Assembly (NCBI RefSeq): GCF_050436995.1
Contig: NC_134765.1
Coordinates: 4,429,501 to 4,493,500 of the forward strand
Length of the DNA: 64,000 nt
Direction: 5' to 3'
DNA from: Anticarsia gemmatalis
Lineage: Eukaryota > Arthropoda > Insecta > Lepidoptera > Erebidae
Below are positions 28,349 through 40,651 of this stretch, piece by piece. The notes below the pieces were generated by a model. That model was not told the DNA's origin, searched no databases, and worked only from the letters and a program-made list of their open reading frames with translations. The translations under genes were made by a program, and so were the position numbers. Within the stretch, counting starts at the first letter, position 1. The number at the start of each line of letters is the position of its first letter.

Positions 28349-31300
28349 GTGATACTTTTTAATGAAAGTGTATTTTTGGAGTGCTGATATTTTACGTTAA
28401 ACTATGTTGACTCTGTAAATAAAACTATTTTATTAAATGAGATAGAGTGCTATTATGAGCGGTGTCTAATGCACGAACTTTGACAACAGTTGTTTATTCT
28501 CAAATGTAATGTATAGGATGTAATGCTTATGTATAGTTTGTATAATATTGTACCAATATTAATCTACAAGATGCAGATGTACTGATTTTTATCAAAATAT
28601 TTTTACCAACAGAAAATATTTTGGTATTCATTCACATAGTTTTCCCACTCCATTTTTCTTTTATCCACACGCAGCCGTGCAAAAAAATAGCCCAGTAATT
28701 ATGCCAGACTGTTTTGAAAAAGTAAAGTGCTATACAAAAATATTTCCCAAGCGATTTCAGGTTGGAAAAGATGCTTCTTTTTATTTTTTTGATATACGAA
28801 GTGAATACGCGTGGTCTTTCGAATGATAAATATTATTTAAAGCCGCAAAAACATTGGCTCAGTAGTCTTTAAATTATATTTCAAAAATAACAAACAAGAA
28901 ACTAAACATGTTTTGATTGAAATAACATGACAGCGCAAAGCTCGTTTTCGTTTAAACAAATTATTATGTTGACATTTTGACATGGCCGCTTAGAAGTAAA
29001 ATGTAGAATTTAGTATTTAACACAAAAAGGATACATTTACGAGCTAGTAGTTTTTTTCATCTCAAAGGCGATAACATAGTTTATAGCCTAAACAAACTAT
29101 AACTTTCGATTTTAAATTGACTGCCTTTTAAATTGAAAGAATTACGAGGTGTCTTATAACTTCCACTTTATTTTTGAGACACCTAAGTTTTTAAGCTAAA
29201 CTTTTAATGCATAGTGCATAAACTGACCTACGGTGATTCCAAAACCTAAAATATCGCCTTTAATTCTTACATATAGTGTCAAATATGTCTTATTACTAAT
29301 AACTAAACAAACAACTTTACCTTATTAACTTCTATCAAAATTAATGCTACAAAATGTTACAAGCAAAGCTCAAATAATATTTTATATAAAACTAGACCAT
29401 TTTCTTACTCATTCTTTAGTAGGCTCTGACTTCATTAGACAAAGAACCCCTTAGAAATTATCGTCATTTATTACATCTGCATGTATATTATTGTAATCAA
29501 AAATATCAGCGTTCTGACAATAACTTAACTTAAAAATGTTGTTTTGTGTTTACTCGAAATTCTATATTCTATTAAATTCGATAATTTATCATCCTAGAAA
29601 TTATAACTTCAATTAAATACCCAAAGAGTTTAAACTACTAAGTTAATATTGTCCATAATTTTTTCTACTGTAAAGTCATCAGCGTAGCTCACAATTAGCG
29701 GCAAACTACACGGCGTCTGCGTTCAAACCCCAATTGTCCAACTAAGTAAATAAATTTACATTATCCGCAAGCTTTGTGCCAGACAGTGTTCCTAAAAAGG
29801 TAGCCTTAATGATGTCTATTTCGGGCCTTAGAGTTTGAAATTCATAAAATATGTAATACTTGGTCATATTAGAATAAATTGCAAAGGTTAAGGGTTAAGA
29901 AACTTGGGTAAAATCTGCGTTAATGGAGACAGTGTTTAACGGCCGTTTTCAATAACCTATCTGTTCACTGTTTACTCACCAAAGACAAGCATTGTCTGTT
30001 ATTTTATCGTTACTTTGCTTTCTATAACCCATTCATGAATAGTATTTCCTATTGAAATATGTGATGATGTATTATTGTGACATAAAAATCTAACAAATCT
30101 GGTCTAACAATCTGTCTGTTTTGTATTTCGTCCCAATCTATGCACCTTTATCAGAGCATTGAAGATGGCCACTAATTAAAACACAATTAATACGTGAAAT
30201 TACAAAACTGAATGTTGTTCTGCACATGCGTTTTTATCTTATCGTTCTTTAGTTGTCACATCGCCATTAAAAGCAATTTTATTTTAAATCTAATGATAAT
30301 ATATTTTCTTGTATACTCTTATCACATCAAGATTGTACATCTTGACACACTAGCAAAGTAATATTACAAGAAACCCTATTAGGTTAACAGTTTATATCCC
30401 AATTTACACAAAAAAGCACATTAGGACCCAATAAATCTTTCATCATACCAAACAGTTCCAATCTCAGTCTCTTATTAGGCCAAAGCCTCAGTCAATACGG
30501 TAATTGACTGGAACGAACAGAAAAAGGCTCTCGACGCGTCGAATAGACGGATGTTGAGGCAATTCCTTCACAGACCTTTATCGGGATTTGTAGAAGATTA
30601 TTGGCGAAAATAAGTAGTGACAGTTTTATTGATTGATTGTTGTTGTTGTTCATTGTGATAAAGGTATTTATGAATACAGATTTGTATTTTGACAGCTATA
30701 AGTAAATAAATTATAGCTGTATTATAATTGAAAGGTGATTTAATTTTGTATTAAAGTGTACAAGAACAAAGCAACTTTAATTCAAGTTAACGATTTATGT
30801 TTCTGATATGTAGAAGATTTTATACTACTGTAAGCATAATGATACACTGAGATAAATCATGCATAAAAGTTGATGTTATGCACATGCTATATTTCATCAT
30901 CTTTTAGCATATTCTATTGTGGTGCCTGATTCTGCCTATATTTTATTATTTATCACAATAACTCACACGACATACGCTTTACCAGTCTCACGACCATTAT
31001 TAACACACTCACACAAAACATACCAGCCCTTCACAAACAAACTAAGTACAGTCAGCAACAATCAACGGAATAAACTTTAGTTGCCGACCGTACCTACGTC
31101 ACTGCACCCTCGTCACCCTGACAAGTGTTGCCAGCCGAAATAAAGGAAACACCGTTATATTATTTTCTAACTGATTGATGTCAATTTAATTTTGAACCTT
31201 TTGGAGTTTTTGGTACAATTTCATAAAACGTCATGTCATTATGGCAAAAGGTTAGGCGGAGGTGGTATTAATTCACCCACGTCCATGTTTATAATAGAGA

Positions 31301-31357
31301 CCCAATTTTGTAAAGTACACGTGCTGTACGGTGCTATTGATATACATTAATACAAAT

Positions 31358-31573
31358 ACTGCCTCCGTGGCGCAGTGGTTTAGGTCGCCACGCCGATACC
31401 ACCGCAACGGGAGGTCGTGGGTTCGATTCCCACACGGGACAATTATTTGTGCGATCCACAAATAATTGTTTCGGGTCTGGTTGTGCTTTGTGTCCGTTGT
31501 TTGTATGTTTGTAAAAGTCCCCGCAACACAAGAGCAATTCTTAGTGCGGGAGTTGTCTTTTAAAAAAAAAAAA
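31358..31573 (+). mobile_element. tRNA-derived SINE with poly(A) tail
   Basis: A tRNA-like head has box A TGGCGCAGTGG (31368-31378) and box B GGTTCGATTCC (31420-31430), followed by a roughly 130-bp body and a run of 12 A. Polymerase III promoters of this type drive SINE transcription. Flanks show a short imperfect duplication (attaata). It is not a true tRNA gene: the head does not fold into matched acceptor ends. Minus-strand open frames here are by-products of the SINE. Confidence 0.8.
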
Positions 31574-31584
31574 TTAATATAATT

Positions 31585-31844
31585 TACTAGCTGACCCGCG
31601 CAACTTCGCTTGCGTTACATAAGCGTTCAAAATTGTCCCCGTTTTTGTAACATTTTTCACTGGTACTATGCTCCTATTGGTAGTAGCGTGATGATATATA
31701 GCCTATAGCCGTTCTCGATAAATGGACTATCTAACACTGAAATAATTTTTCAAATCGGACCAGTAGTTCCTGAGATTAGCGCGTTCAAACAAACAAGCAA
31801 ACAAACTCTTCAGCTTTTTATTATTAGTATAGATTAGTATAGAT
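31585..31844 (+). repeat. ctagctgaccc...tagtatagat interspersed element, copy C
   Basis: Same family as the copy at 8037, lying about 12 bp after the poly(A) tail of the SINE. Its 3' terminus is duplicated: tagtatagat occurs twice in tandem (31825-31834 and 31835-31844). No coding capacity. Confidence 0.75.
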
Positions 31845-33304
31845 TTTTAAGATAGGCCTCGTTCAAGTATACCGGTGCAATAATGCGTGATAGCCCAATT
31901 ACTAGTATCGAACAAACGTTCATGAAAGATTTGAGACTGAACTGGCAGCGCAAAACTCTTTTTTTGTTCAATATGCACTGCTTTAAAGAGTAAGTTACAG
32001 AGTTAGAGACAAGTTTAGTAGAGCATTGAAAATAGGGTAGTTGCCTACCAGTAAAATCAGCTACTCTTTATGAAATGTTAAAAACACATTTTAGTATATA
32101 AATACGACGTAGTGACGTCACTATGTCATATTTTCGTTGGTATGAAATGAGTGTCTAATAAAATGTTTCAGTCTGTAATTATTATAATTTCAACATTATT
32201 TACGAAAAAAGCTACATAGCCTGAGACAGATTTTAATCATTTTGTAGATGCCAGACTTGATTTACATCAACAATCCAGTTACCATTTGCTTTAAATTTCT
32301 CATCGACGAAAAATAATTTATGATATATTATGGACTAAATAGCACATACCAGCTGAAGCTGAAAACTTTATCGTACGCTATTGACCTGATATTCAGTTAA
32401 ACAGTTGTAGTATATTACGGCCAAGGGCAATTGAATTACTAGTTGAAACAGTCATATGTATTTATGGAACAATATCTTTGTAGGGTCTTTAATAAAGATT
32501 CTGAATAGAATGTATTACGAGTATTTTGGGAATTGAAATTGATTCTAAATGGAGAATGTTACTAGGTATGCCAAATCGCTTGAAATTTTGACTCAGTAAA
32601 GCCTGTACATGTACATGCAAACTAGTTTTTGTTCCGTCAAAAATACCAAGTAGTTTTGATTTTACAAGCATTCAAAGTTTCAAAAAATATCAAGTCCCGC
32701 TAACAGCGTGACGTCATACTACACCATGCCGCGCGGGCCGCGTCCCGCTTAATATCAAGTCTCCAGCCGTAGATGTAATAGCTTATGCAGTATTTTGTTG
32801 TGTTTTCGTCTGCTTATTACATTTAAAGTGTAATAATAGTAAATATTATTAAAAAAGACTATGTGAGCCAGACTTAGCGTAATGTACAATGACATCACAC
32901 CGACTCGCGCGGTTACAACTTGTTTTACTTATAAATCGGAAACTAATTGACGTATCAAAGTAATTCTTTCACTAGTATTTTTTTATTTTTAACAGAGAAT
33001 ATGGAGAGCTAATAATCCAAATTTGTTAACATTCTCCATTCTCTGAGATTATAATCTGTTTTGGATATTATTTTTATTACAAAATTCAATTTTCGTATTC
33101 AGTATTTTTTTGATTACCCATTTCAATATGATTTCTCACTTTTTGTTTTTGATTCCAAACGCCTTTTAACGCCAAAATCTATCAAAATCGTAAAAAACAC
33201 AATATTTTAAAATATCAAATATAATAATGCACCTATGAAAAGCAATACCATTTTTCTACAAACCATTTCACATTTTCAAACAATTACGCTCAAACACGAC
33301 CTAC

Positions 33305-33475
33305 ATGTTCGACGTGCGGCGCTCGACTGGACTCCCACCACTTCCGCCCCCCACTCCGCCAGCCGGACGTTACGTCATCAGATACAGAACGCTTTGTGAC
33401 AACCGTCCCAGTTCTATGTCCGCGATAACTTCAAATGGCTGCTTTTATTTTAGTTCGTTTAGACATGTTAGATGA
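33305..33475 (+). other. GC-rich island with a 56-codon open frame
   Basis: Within an AT-rich intron, 33300-33420 is strongly GC-rich. It contains an ATG frame of 56 codons starting MFDVRRSTGLPPLPPPTPPA, with a proline-rich stretch, and a TTACGTCA half-CRE. I do not recognise the peptide and see no good splice donor in it. A promoter or enhancer, or an unrecognised first exon, are both possible. Confidence 0.3.
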
Positions 33476-34327
33476 CAGTTGGAGAAAATAGATTGTAGAA
33501 ATTGTGTTATTAGTTTTATTCATGTTAACAATATTAAATTCTAGTTTCTAGACATGACGTCAAAGGTTTACCGAGATCTTTTACCTATTGCCGGCCACAA
33601 AAGGTAGTTTTTAGTAATCACAAGCAGTACCTTTCTTCTACTGTGAATTTAAATAAAATTTGGTTTATGACCCTTTTTTAGGCGACAAGATAAAGGGCTG
33701 CTTATTAAAATTATGAATTAGCAATTAAAATATCAATTGGTTACATTATTCGTATAAACATACGAATTCCACAAAAAAAATCTGTGACTAATTCAAAAAT
33801 CCGCTCTAACTTCGTATTCCACAGTCACATAATCCACTTAACTATGCGTAGGAGTTTTAAATGTCACACAGTTAATTAGTAAATTTTGCAAACAAAACAG
33901 AAATCTTTTTCCATTTCATTAACAAAAAGCCGGTGCATTACAATTCAGCTCAGAGTTGCCACAACAAAGCTGGAGGGAATCTAGTTAGCTTTGACAGACG
34001 CAAACAGATGCCTACAGGCTGAAATTGAGCCGGCGTAGGTACATAAAGCCTGTTTGGCTGTGAGCTTGCGTAGGACGGCGCGTCAAATGTTCGGCCAAAA
34101 TTGATTTAACGTGGAGCGAAATTGGTTTAATAATTTTGGGAGTTTAGACACGTTTTGTCTAATATTTGTGTGTAGGAGTCACTTTTGGGGAGTGTTTGTA
34201 CTTACTTTTGGTTTTTAAGGGTTAATATGTGGGGAAGAAAATTTAATAACATGAAACAATAACATTAAAATTAGTACATTCGTTTTGCGTATGTTTTTTA
34301 ACTTTCATTAAAATTTTAATATTTAGA

Positions 34328-34408
34328 GCTTATATAGAGCTTTTCTGTACTTATATGTAATACTGTTAAGTATTACATATAAGTATAGAAAAAGAGTTTT
34401 ATATAAAC
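34328..34408. ncRNA. Long imperfect hairpin, precursor-like
   Basis: Arms 34348-34364 and 34369-34385 are a perfect 17-bp inverted repeat around a 4-base loop (gtta). Pairing continues outward with a G-U wobble and six A-T/G-C pairs. After an internal loop there is a second helix (34330-34336 with 34400-34406). The total of 81 nt is in the size range of a microRNA precursor, though the tiny loop is unusual. A folded-back remnant of a palindromic transposon is the main alternative. Confidence 0.3.
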
Positions 34409-35632
34409 TACGTCTATCGTTCTTCTACGACATGGTTTCACTTTTATTTAGTTGAACACCAAAAAAATGTGTTTATGGGACTCAAACGTGAACCAAATAC
34501 CATTTTTTAAAACAACCTTCCACACTTAAAGCTTCATAAAAATGTCTTATATTTCAAACAAATGCAACATCCCCATTGTCTTTTTATTCATTCAATTTCA
34601 CATTTACCGGGAATACTCCTCCATTTCCTGAACATGTCAACTGTGCGTTTTGCGGGTAGAATAATATTTTCACTGTCACTCACGTACAGGTGCTTACTGA
34701 AGCGTTAAGTAGATGGCGTTTAAGTAATGGTGGATGGATATATGAAAAACGTTATATATTTTGATGCGAGCCTTTTATCATTGCGACCTGGAAAGTAATT
34801 GGCAAATAAAATATGTGTGTGACTTTTGAATATTATAATATCACTTTTCTAGAAGTATGAAGTATATTTGATTCGACACAGCACTTTTAACGATATTGTC
34901 AATTTACTAAAGTTATTTTTTTAAAAATGATATTACCGTACTTCCATAGCTTAGCTTAGTTGGAAGTTCAACGTCATTTTATGACACTGGACTTCAATGA
35001 AGTCGTAAAGTGTCATCGATTTTCTGTATGAGCCTACTTTCATGGTATATTATATTAAATTTCTTAAAATCGTCATGACCATTTTCTCTGTAGATATTAT
35101 TTCCTACAACACTACACGTCACACCTCCATCAAGTCATCATCTCATAGTAAGCAGTAATCTGTACCGATTGAGTAGGACACAATGGGTACCTTCTCTTAA
35201 GATAATGTCATGTCACTACTGAGTGATACTTCCTCCCATTTTGTTTGATGGAGGGATGTACAGGGTGTTATAATGATTTTATTGTTGAAAGAGATGACAT
35301 TAATGATTTGGGATTTTAAATATTCGTTTTATAAAATAGTAATTAGAATATTTTCAGGCGTAGAGACGTGGCACGAACTTTAATTATAAACAACACACAA
35401 AAAATATAAGCACAAAAAGTTCAATCAGACGTTTTCAGATAATTATCACCTCAACCACCAGATATTTTATTTGTATTATTTTGGTCAGAAGGAATTATTT
35501 CCGAATTCCATCAACATCGCTCATAACACACCAACGACATACGAAGAGCTAGTAGCAGAACAATAAATGAGTGAAACAGCAATAACATTAAGATGTGACA
35601 AAATGACTAATTAGATTCTTGTTTTGTTCCAG

Positions 35633-35781
35633 ACCTCCAGTTCCCAATAGACGTGTCAGGCGTTCAGAACGACCACCCGTTCTTGGACGCGGACTCGTTA
35701 CAGTCGCTGTTCAGGCGGCTGACGGCGCTGAACCGATGCGCGAACATGAAGCTGGAGCATCATCATCATCAGAAGAGATCG
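35633..35781 (+). CDS. cv-c: cv-c homolog, exon encoding second half of the SAM domain
   Basis: The exon follows gttttgttccag and ends TCG|gtgagt. It has two bases completing Asp, then 49 codons. The peptide LQFPIDVSGVQNDHPFLDAD and following SLQSLFRRLTALNRCANMKLE parallels DLC1 LFPIDISLVKREHDFLDRD...LCRRLNTLNKCAVMKLE nearly residue for residue, completing the SAM fold begun at 7114. It ends with four histidines, then QKRS. The upstream phase accepts exon 7114, the candidate exon at 21440 and the candidate at 28321. The downstream phase is zero. Confidence 0.95.
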
Positions 35782-38523
35782 GTGAGTTGAATTATATTAT
35801 AGCATCGACGTATGTACATGCGGTGAAAAACCAGGTGGAGGGCTTTAAATGTAGATTCCAGTCCGTTATACTTTCCTGAAAATCCGGAAAAAATGTCTTA
35901 GCTGCTGTAAAATGATGTTAAATTGAGAAATATAAAGTTTAGAAACAAATGAGGATGTATAGAAATTACAATATAAGAATATTATGAGTAATAACACGGA
36001 ACCGTGAAACCACATACTAGCATTAGGCATTATTCTTACTTGTAGCTTTCATAGACAATAGGAGATATTTTAAAGTTTGTCCAGTCGTCTCAAAGTAGTC
36101 TGCTACACAAAAGACCTCCATCATAATATAATATCATGTATCTAAAGCAATGAAATACTGTAACACCATGTATATGAGGTCTGACATAGAATAGAAACAA
36201 AAGGTAACTGTTTCACCAAAAGATAGGTGCTGTCAGATTTGATTCATGAGTAAGACGATAAGCAGTCAATGTATACCCTATATGTGCCCTAAAATAATAT
36301 TTAGACAATAAATAGCACTTTATCTACGGAGCAAAAGCACTCCAAGACTTTTCATGAGCAAGATTTTTCATGTGTAAAAGTGAAATAACTCTATTAGAGA
36401 AACATTCTAAAAATGGCCTTCAAGGATTAAATTTAAAATCGCTCAGACAAACAGAAAAGTATATAGCTTGCAAATCTGAAATTGATTTAATTTAAAATCA
36501 CACACTCAGTGAACCCACTCAGTTAAAACTTAGTACTTACTACTTCGTAACTCATGAACAGTATTATAATTAGTTAATGTAAACATTTGTATGCATTAGT
36601 CTTAAGTTTTGAGAACCCTTTTAGGCGTTTGTACAAACATAAAGTACAGTAAAGGTTGCCTATTTTTACACAGAAAATTTTCTTGATTGTCAAATGTCTT
36701 TGATAAGTTGTGCGAATTTCTTTGATGTTTGTTGCGTCCGAAACAATTATGCCAATGAGCTAGATTGCGCCCATGAAACATAAACAATACAAAAGTGTAT
36801 GCTTAATTTGTATTTATATGAATATATAATACATGCATAAAAATTGCATTACTAAAAAATATTTGCTTAACAAATACCTTTCCTTACACACGAAAACTAA
36901 ACATACGTATGGATATTATATACAAAGACATCTCTATCCTACAACAAATACGCTTAACATAATTATTTTGCAATCTATCCTTATTAGCCATCGTCCGAAC
37001 AAATGAAATAATTCATCTGAAACGTAATAAAACAGCCTTAAAGCCTGGTTAACTCTGAACACAGAATGAATGTCGTCAAAGAAACTAGTTGTTCCCGAGT
37101 CGTGATTGAAAAAGTTCTAAGCAGTCCCAAGTTAGTTCCTAAGCTATTTAAGAACAAGTTGTACAAGTTATATCGTGTAATAGGCTTAATTTTAGGTATT
37201 ACCAAGCTTTGTGGTATATAGTTTTGCAAGCTTTTATTAAGCAAGCATTTCATTATTTTTCTTTCTCAAAGAAACATAGTACCCACTTGTGTGTCTTCAA
37301 TATTTCTACGACCAATGAGGCTTTCAGTAATTAATTTTCCTAGTTATAGCAGCCAAAAATATGGTAACAAATGTCTATCTCTGATTGTGAATGTGAATTT
37401 CGTTATAATTCTACTGTACTAATATTAACTGTCTACATTTTTTGTAAGAGGCTTTCGACCAAAATATACCAATAAAATAATGAATAAATCTCCAATCTTT
37501 TCTTCATAAAATATCGGATTCAATAAACCGTATCTCTAAAAATAAAGATATTATTTGGAACCAATATTCTATGAAAAGCCCATTTATAATGTTCTTAAAG
37601 CGTAAAAAAACGACCGATCAATTTTATATTTCATCGAGAATCTTTAAAAGTTATATTTTCAGAATTTCATTAAGGAAATTGACTACATTTGTATAACAGG
37701 AAAATTGTGTTATAAAAGAACAAGCGAGTTGTTAAGGTTCTTTCAGACCCCGCTGAAGAAAATGTGAAAAATATTGAGATATTATGAGACTGATAAAATT
37801 AATATGGGAAAGGTCTTTATGTGTTTATAGAGTACATAAAATTTAAGTAAAATTACCTCTTTTTGACGAAAGGCAATGTTTGTTTGAATAAATAAATAGG
37901 TAAAGCTTGCCTAAAGTTTAATTTATCCGATTTTTTTTGTTTTTAGAAAATAAATAACAAGCAACAAGCAAACACTAAATAAAGTAGGTACAAATTTTAA
38001 ATATATTTATAATTCTATAGCTAAAACAAATTCAAATTAACGGTACATTTCGTCAACTACATACAAAATATTTCAAATAATCAAATATTTAGATTATTCT
38101 CGCATAACCAGCCTAATCAGTGAAAAAAACGTTGTTTACGAATTCCCAGTATAAAACTCCCTTTACGAAACATAATCAAACGATGAGAACATACCTTAAT
38201 AGCCATAATTACATAATAATGATTGCTATAAGTCGTAATTATGCGTTTAATGAATAGTTATTTATTAATTTGTCCGTAATTACATGTTTTAATTTAATCG
38301 CTGGAATTACAGAGAGTTTGTAAAGATAACCATCCAGTTAGTGGTTCATTGCGTTTTTATACCTATGTATATGATTTGTTTTAATTTTATAGAATACTAG
38401 TTTTTACCCGTGACTTTGTTCGGCGAAAGTTTTCCCGCTGTAAAAGTAAGAAGAATCCTTATATGTTAATCTAAGTTATAAACTGTCTGTGTATCATTTC
38501 ATTATATTATATAATTTGCATTA

Positions 38524-38792
38524 ACTGCACGTTTGGCGCAGTGGTTTAAGCGGTCACCTCGCCGCAACAACCGTAGCGCCGCGTGTGGTGGGTTCGAATC
38601 CCACCCGGGACAAATCTTTGTGTGATGAGCACGAGTATTTGTCCTGAGCCTGGATGTCAATTTATCTATATAAGTATGTATTTAGAAGTATATAAGTATG
38701 TTTATCAGTTATTTGGTTACCATAGTACAAGCTCTGCTTAGTTTGGAATCAAATGACCGTGTGTGAGTTGTCCAATGATATTTATTAATAAA
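38524..38792 (+). mobile_element. tRNA-derived SINE with LINE-like 3' tail
   Basis: Box A TGGCGCAGTGG (38534-38544) and box B GGTTCGAATCC (38591-38601) lie at tRNA spacing. A body ends ...taccatagtacaagctctgc...gaccgtgtgtgagttgtccaatgatatttatt, a tail found in several moth SINEs and shared with a partner LINE (family knowledge). It is distinct from the SINE at 31358, which ends in poly(A). No clear target duplication was seen. Confidence 0.75.
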
Positions 38793-39171
38793 ATCTGTTC
38801 CAAATCGTGAAGCAAACATGCATACATACATCCTTACACATTTTCACATAAATTTATAATGTTCTATAGATATCTCTCGGCTCAGCCCGTTTTTTATTTG
38901 TTTTATGTTATTTAAAAGCCCATGTCCTTCTCCGCTATGTGATCTATCACTCCGCCATTTTTATTCATAGCTGTTCCGCCCTTTTGGCGTAGCAACGTAA
39001 ATGTAAAGTGTGAAATTTAAATAAAGCGTATGAGCATGTTAAGGATTACAAAATATACAGGTATTGTAGAATCTTATCTACGTTTTATTTATAAAACTAT
39101 AATCCAATACGTGAATCCGACACGGCGATTTTCAAAGTTTACTAACTGTGACCAAATATTTATTTATGTCT

Positions 39172-39225
39172 ATTTTGCCCGTCCAATAGCTAGGCATGAG
39201 CCTCCTCCCGGGATAAGAGAGTAAA
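39172..39225 (+). repeat. Fragment of a common moth interspersed repeat
   Basis: The stretch gcccgtccaatagctaggcatgagcctcctcccgggataagagag resembles a widespread lepidopteran repeat fragment. The related phrase cctcccgaaataagagaa occurs at about 3729. Only a remnant remains, and family class is uncertain. Confidence 0.4.
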
Positions 39226-39489
39226 TAGACTTTGTGCTCAACACACTGGTCGAAAATGTTTCAGCACATTTTTAAACTGCAAACATTAGTGCTTACTACA
39301 TGACAACGTAGTCAGATAAAAAAGCTATATTTAACTAGTAAATAATGCGACATCTTATTTCACCATCTTATTTAAGCTTCACTAGACAAGATAGAATAAA
39401 TTAATTCACACCCCTCTTTACAAAATCAGCCGTAACATCTCAAATGAAGCAAATTGCAAGCCAACGAATTCTATTTTTACATTTCATTT

Positions 39490-39569
39490 ACGTTCAGGCT
39501 TCAATCAAGTCTTTGCCCCCATCAAGAGGTCATTACCCTCCCCTAGGGGTTGAGAACCACTGGATTAAA
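39490..39569 (-). mobile_element. Possible hAT-type transposon terminal end
   Basis: On the minus strand this reads CAGTGGTTCTCAACCCC... from about 39563 leftward, the classic start of many hAT-superfamily terminal inverted repeats. It is followed by a diverged body (aggggagggtaatgacctc). No matching second terminus was found, so the element is truncated or very old. Confidence 0.4.
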
Positions 39570-40235
39570 CCTAGGAATTGCACTGAACTGCTTGTTTTAT
39601 GATCATGAATGTATAAAAGTGCGGTGGATAACACTATATCAGTACTTTTTGATTTTCAAATAGCTTTTTGTAGCTTTTATGTCGGTTTGAAGTTACCTCT
39701 TGTACTAGAATTGTTGTAGTATGCTAATCTGACAACTTAGTAGAGAGCCTAGTCTTGTAAGATTTATATCGATTTATCTAATCACCCCATTTCCACCGAT
39801 TGCCAAGGCCTCAGCACGCCACTTCATACGGTCCGGCTTATGTCATCCATTTTTTAGATTATAATTAATTATTCTACATAATTCCAAAATGAAATAGCTG
39901 TATCAATCAGTATCCCTGTAGTTCTCAATTCTGAAACTTGCATATATCCGACAGCCGAGAACCTTGCATACAAACGTTCCTAGTAAGTTGCTGGACTGTA
40001 CGTTCAGATCAACTGGAATAGGAATAAAAAAATCACATATTACGAATTAAAATGTGCAAATAATATGATCATTGCTTTCAAAGACGATTTCTACACGGAT
40101 CAGTGTGTTCAAATCGCTTTAGCCTTTAACATTTTCTACCGATACTAGGAACTTGATAACCGTAACATAAATTATCATAAAGTAAAACACAACCACCAAT
40201 CGTAAAGGTTTTATTAGAAATGAGAAAACGTGCGC

Positions 40236-40270
40236 AATAAAAGTGCGGACTTTTCATTCGGCAGTTCACA
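40236..40270 (+). promoter_or_regulatory. Candidate core promoter (TATA-like plus initiator)
   Basis: A TATA-like AATAAAAG at 40236-40243 is followed about 27 bp later by an initiator-like GGCAGTTC (A at 40263), the classical spacing. It lies about 390 bp upstream of the candidate first coding exon at 40652, which would give a plausible unspliced 5' leader. Inference only. Confidence 0.4.
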
Positions 40271-40651
40271 CCGCGTTAAACTTAGTTTAATTAACTTCTG
40301 GTTTACGGTCGTAACTTTTAGTTGACTGTTCTTGATAGTGCGATGTAGATTTGTGAAGTTTAATTCAAAGTTTTAGTTTGAAGTGCACTGTGTGGGAGTG
40401 AAGCTACGTTTTATGTAAACTGTGGGTGTTAAACCTTTAAGTGCTCATTGCTTTAGTTGCTTAGGTACTGCGTTATAACCTAACCTTTATATATTTCGTC
40501 ACGTAAAATTGATATTGCAATGCAATTATAATCATGTCTCTATTATTGTAACAACTGAAGCTATTTTTTAGTGTGGAAGTGAATATTGATTGGGACTAGT
40601 TCTATCTTTTTACCAAACCAATTCATTATTTTTTATATACTGAATTTGTGA

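Larger units (their letters stand above)
21603..35632. other. Large cv-c intron, right part
   Basis: Intronic DNA holding a reverse copy of the ctagctgaccc repeat (24202), a candidate promoter/first exon (28249-28348), a tRNA-SINE with an adjacent repeat copy (31358-31844), CRE sites at 32113, 32709 and 33555, a GC-rich island at 33300-33420, and a long hairpin at 34328-34408. A small GC-rich patch at about 23370-23450 is unexplained. Nothing else recognisable was seen. Confidence 0.65.

Noticed and set aside
31361..31440. Candidate tRNA gene
   Set aside because: Has A and B boxes but lacks paired acceptor ends and is continuous with a SINE body and poly(A) tail.
31273..31537. Minus-strand frames containing a CGNRTHDLPL-like peptide
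   Set aside because: This peptide is the antisense translation of the tRNA-like SINE head; it appears in many databases as a spurious protein.
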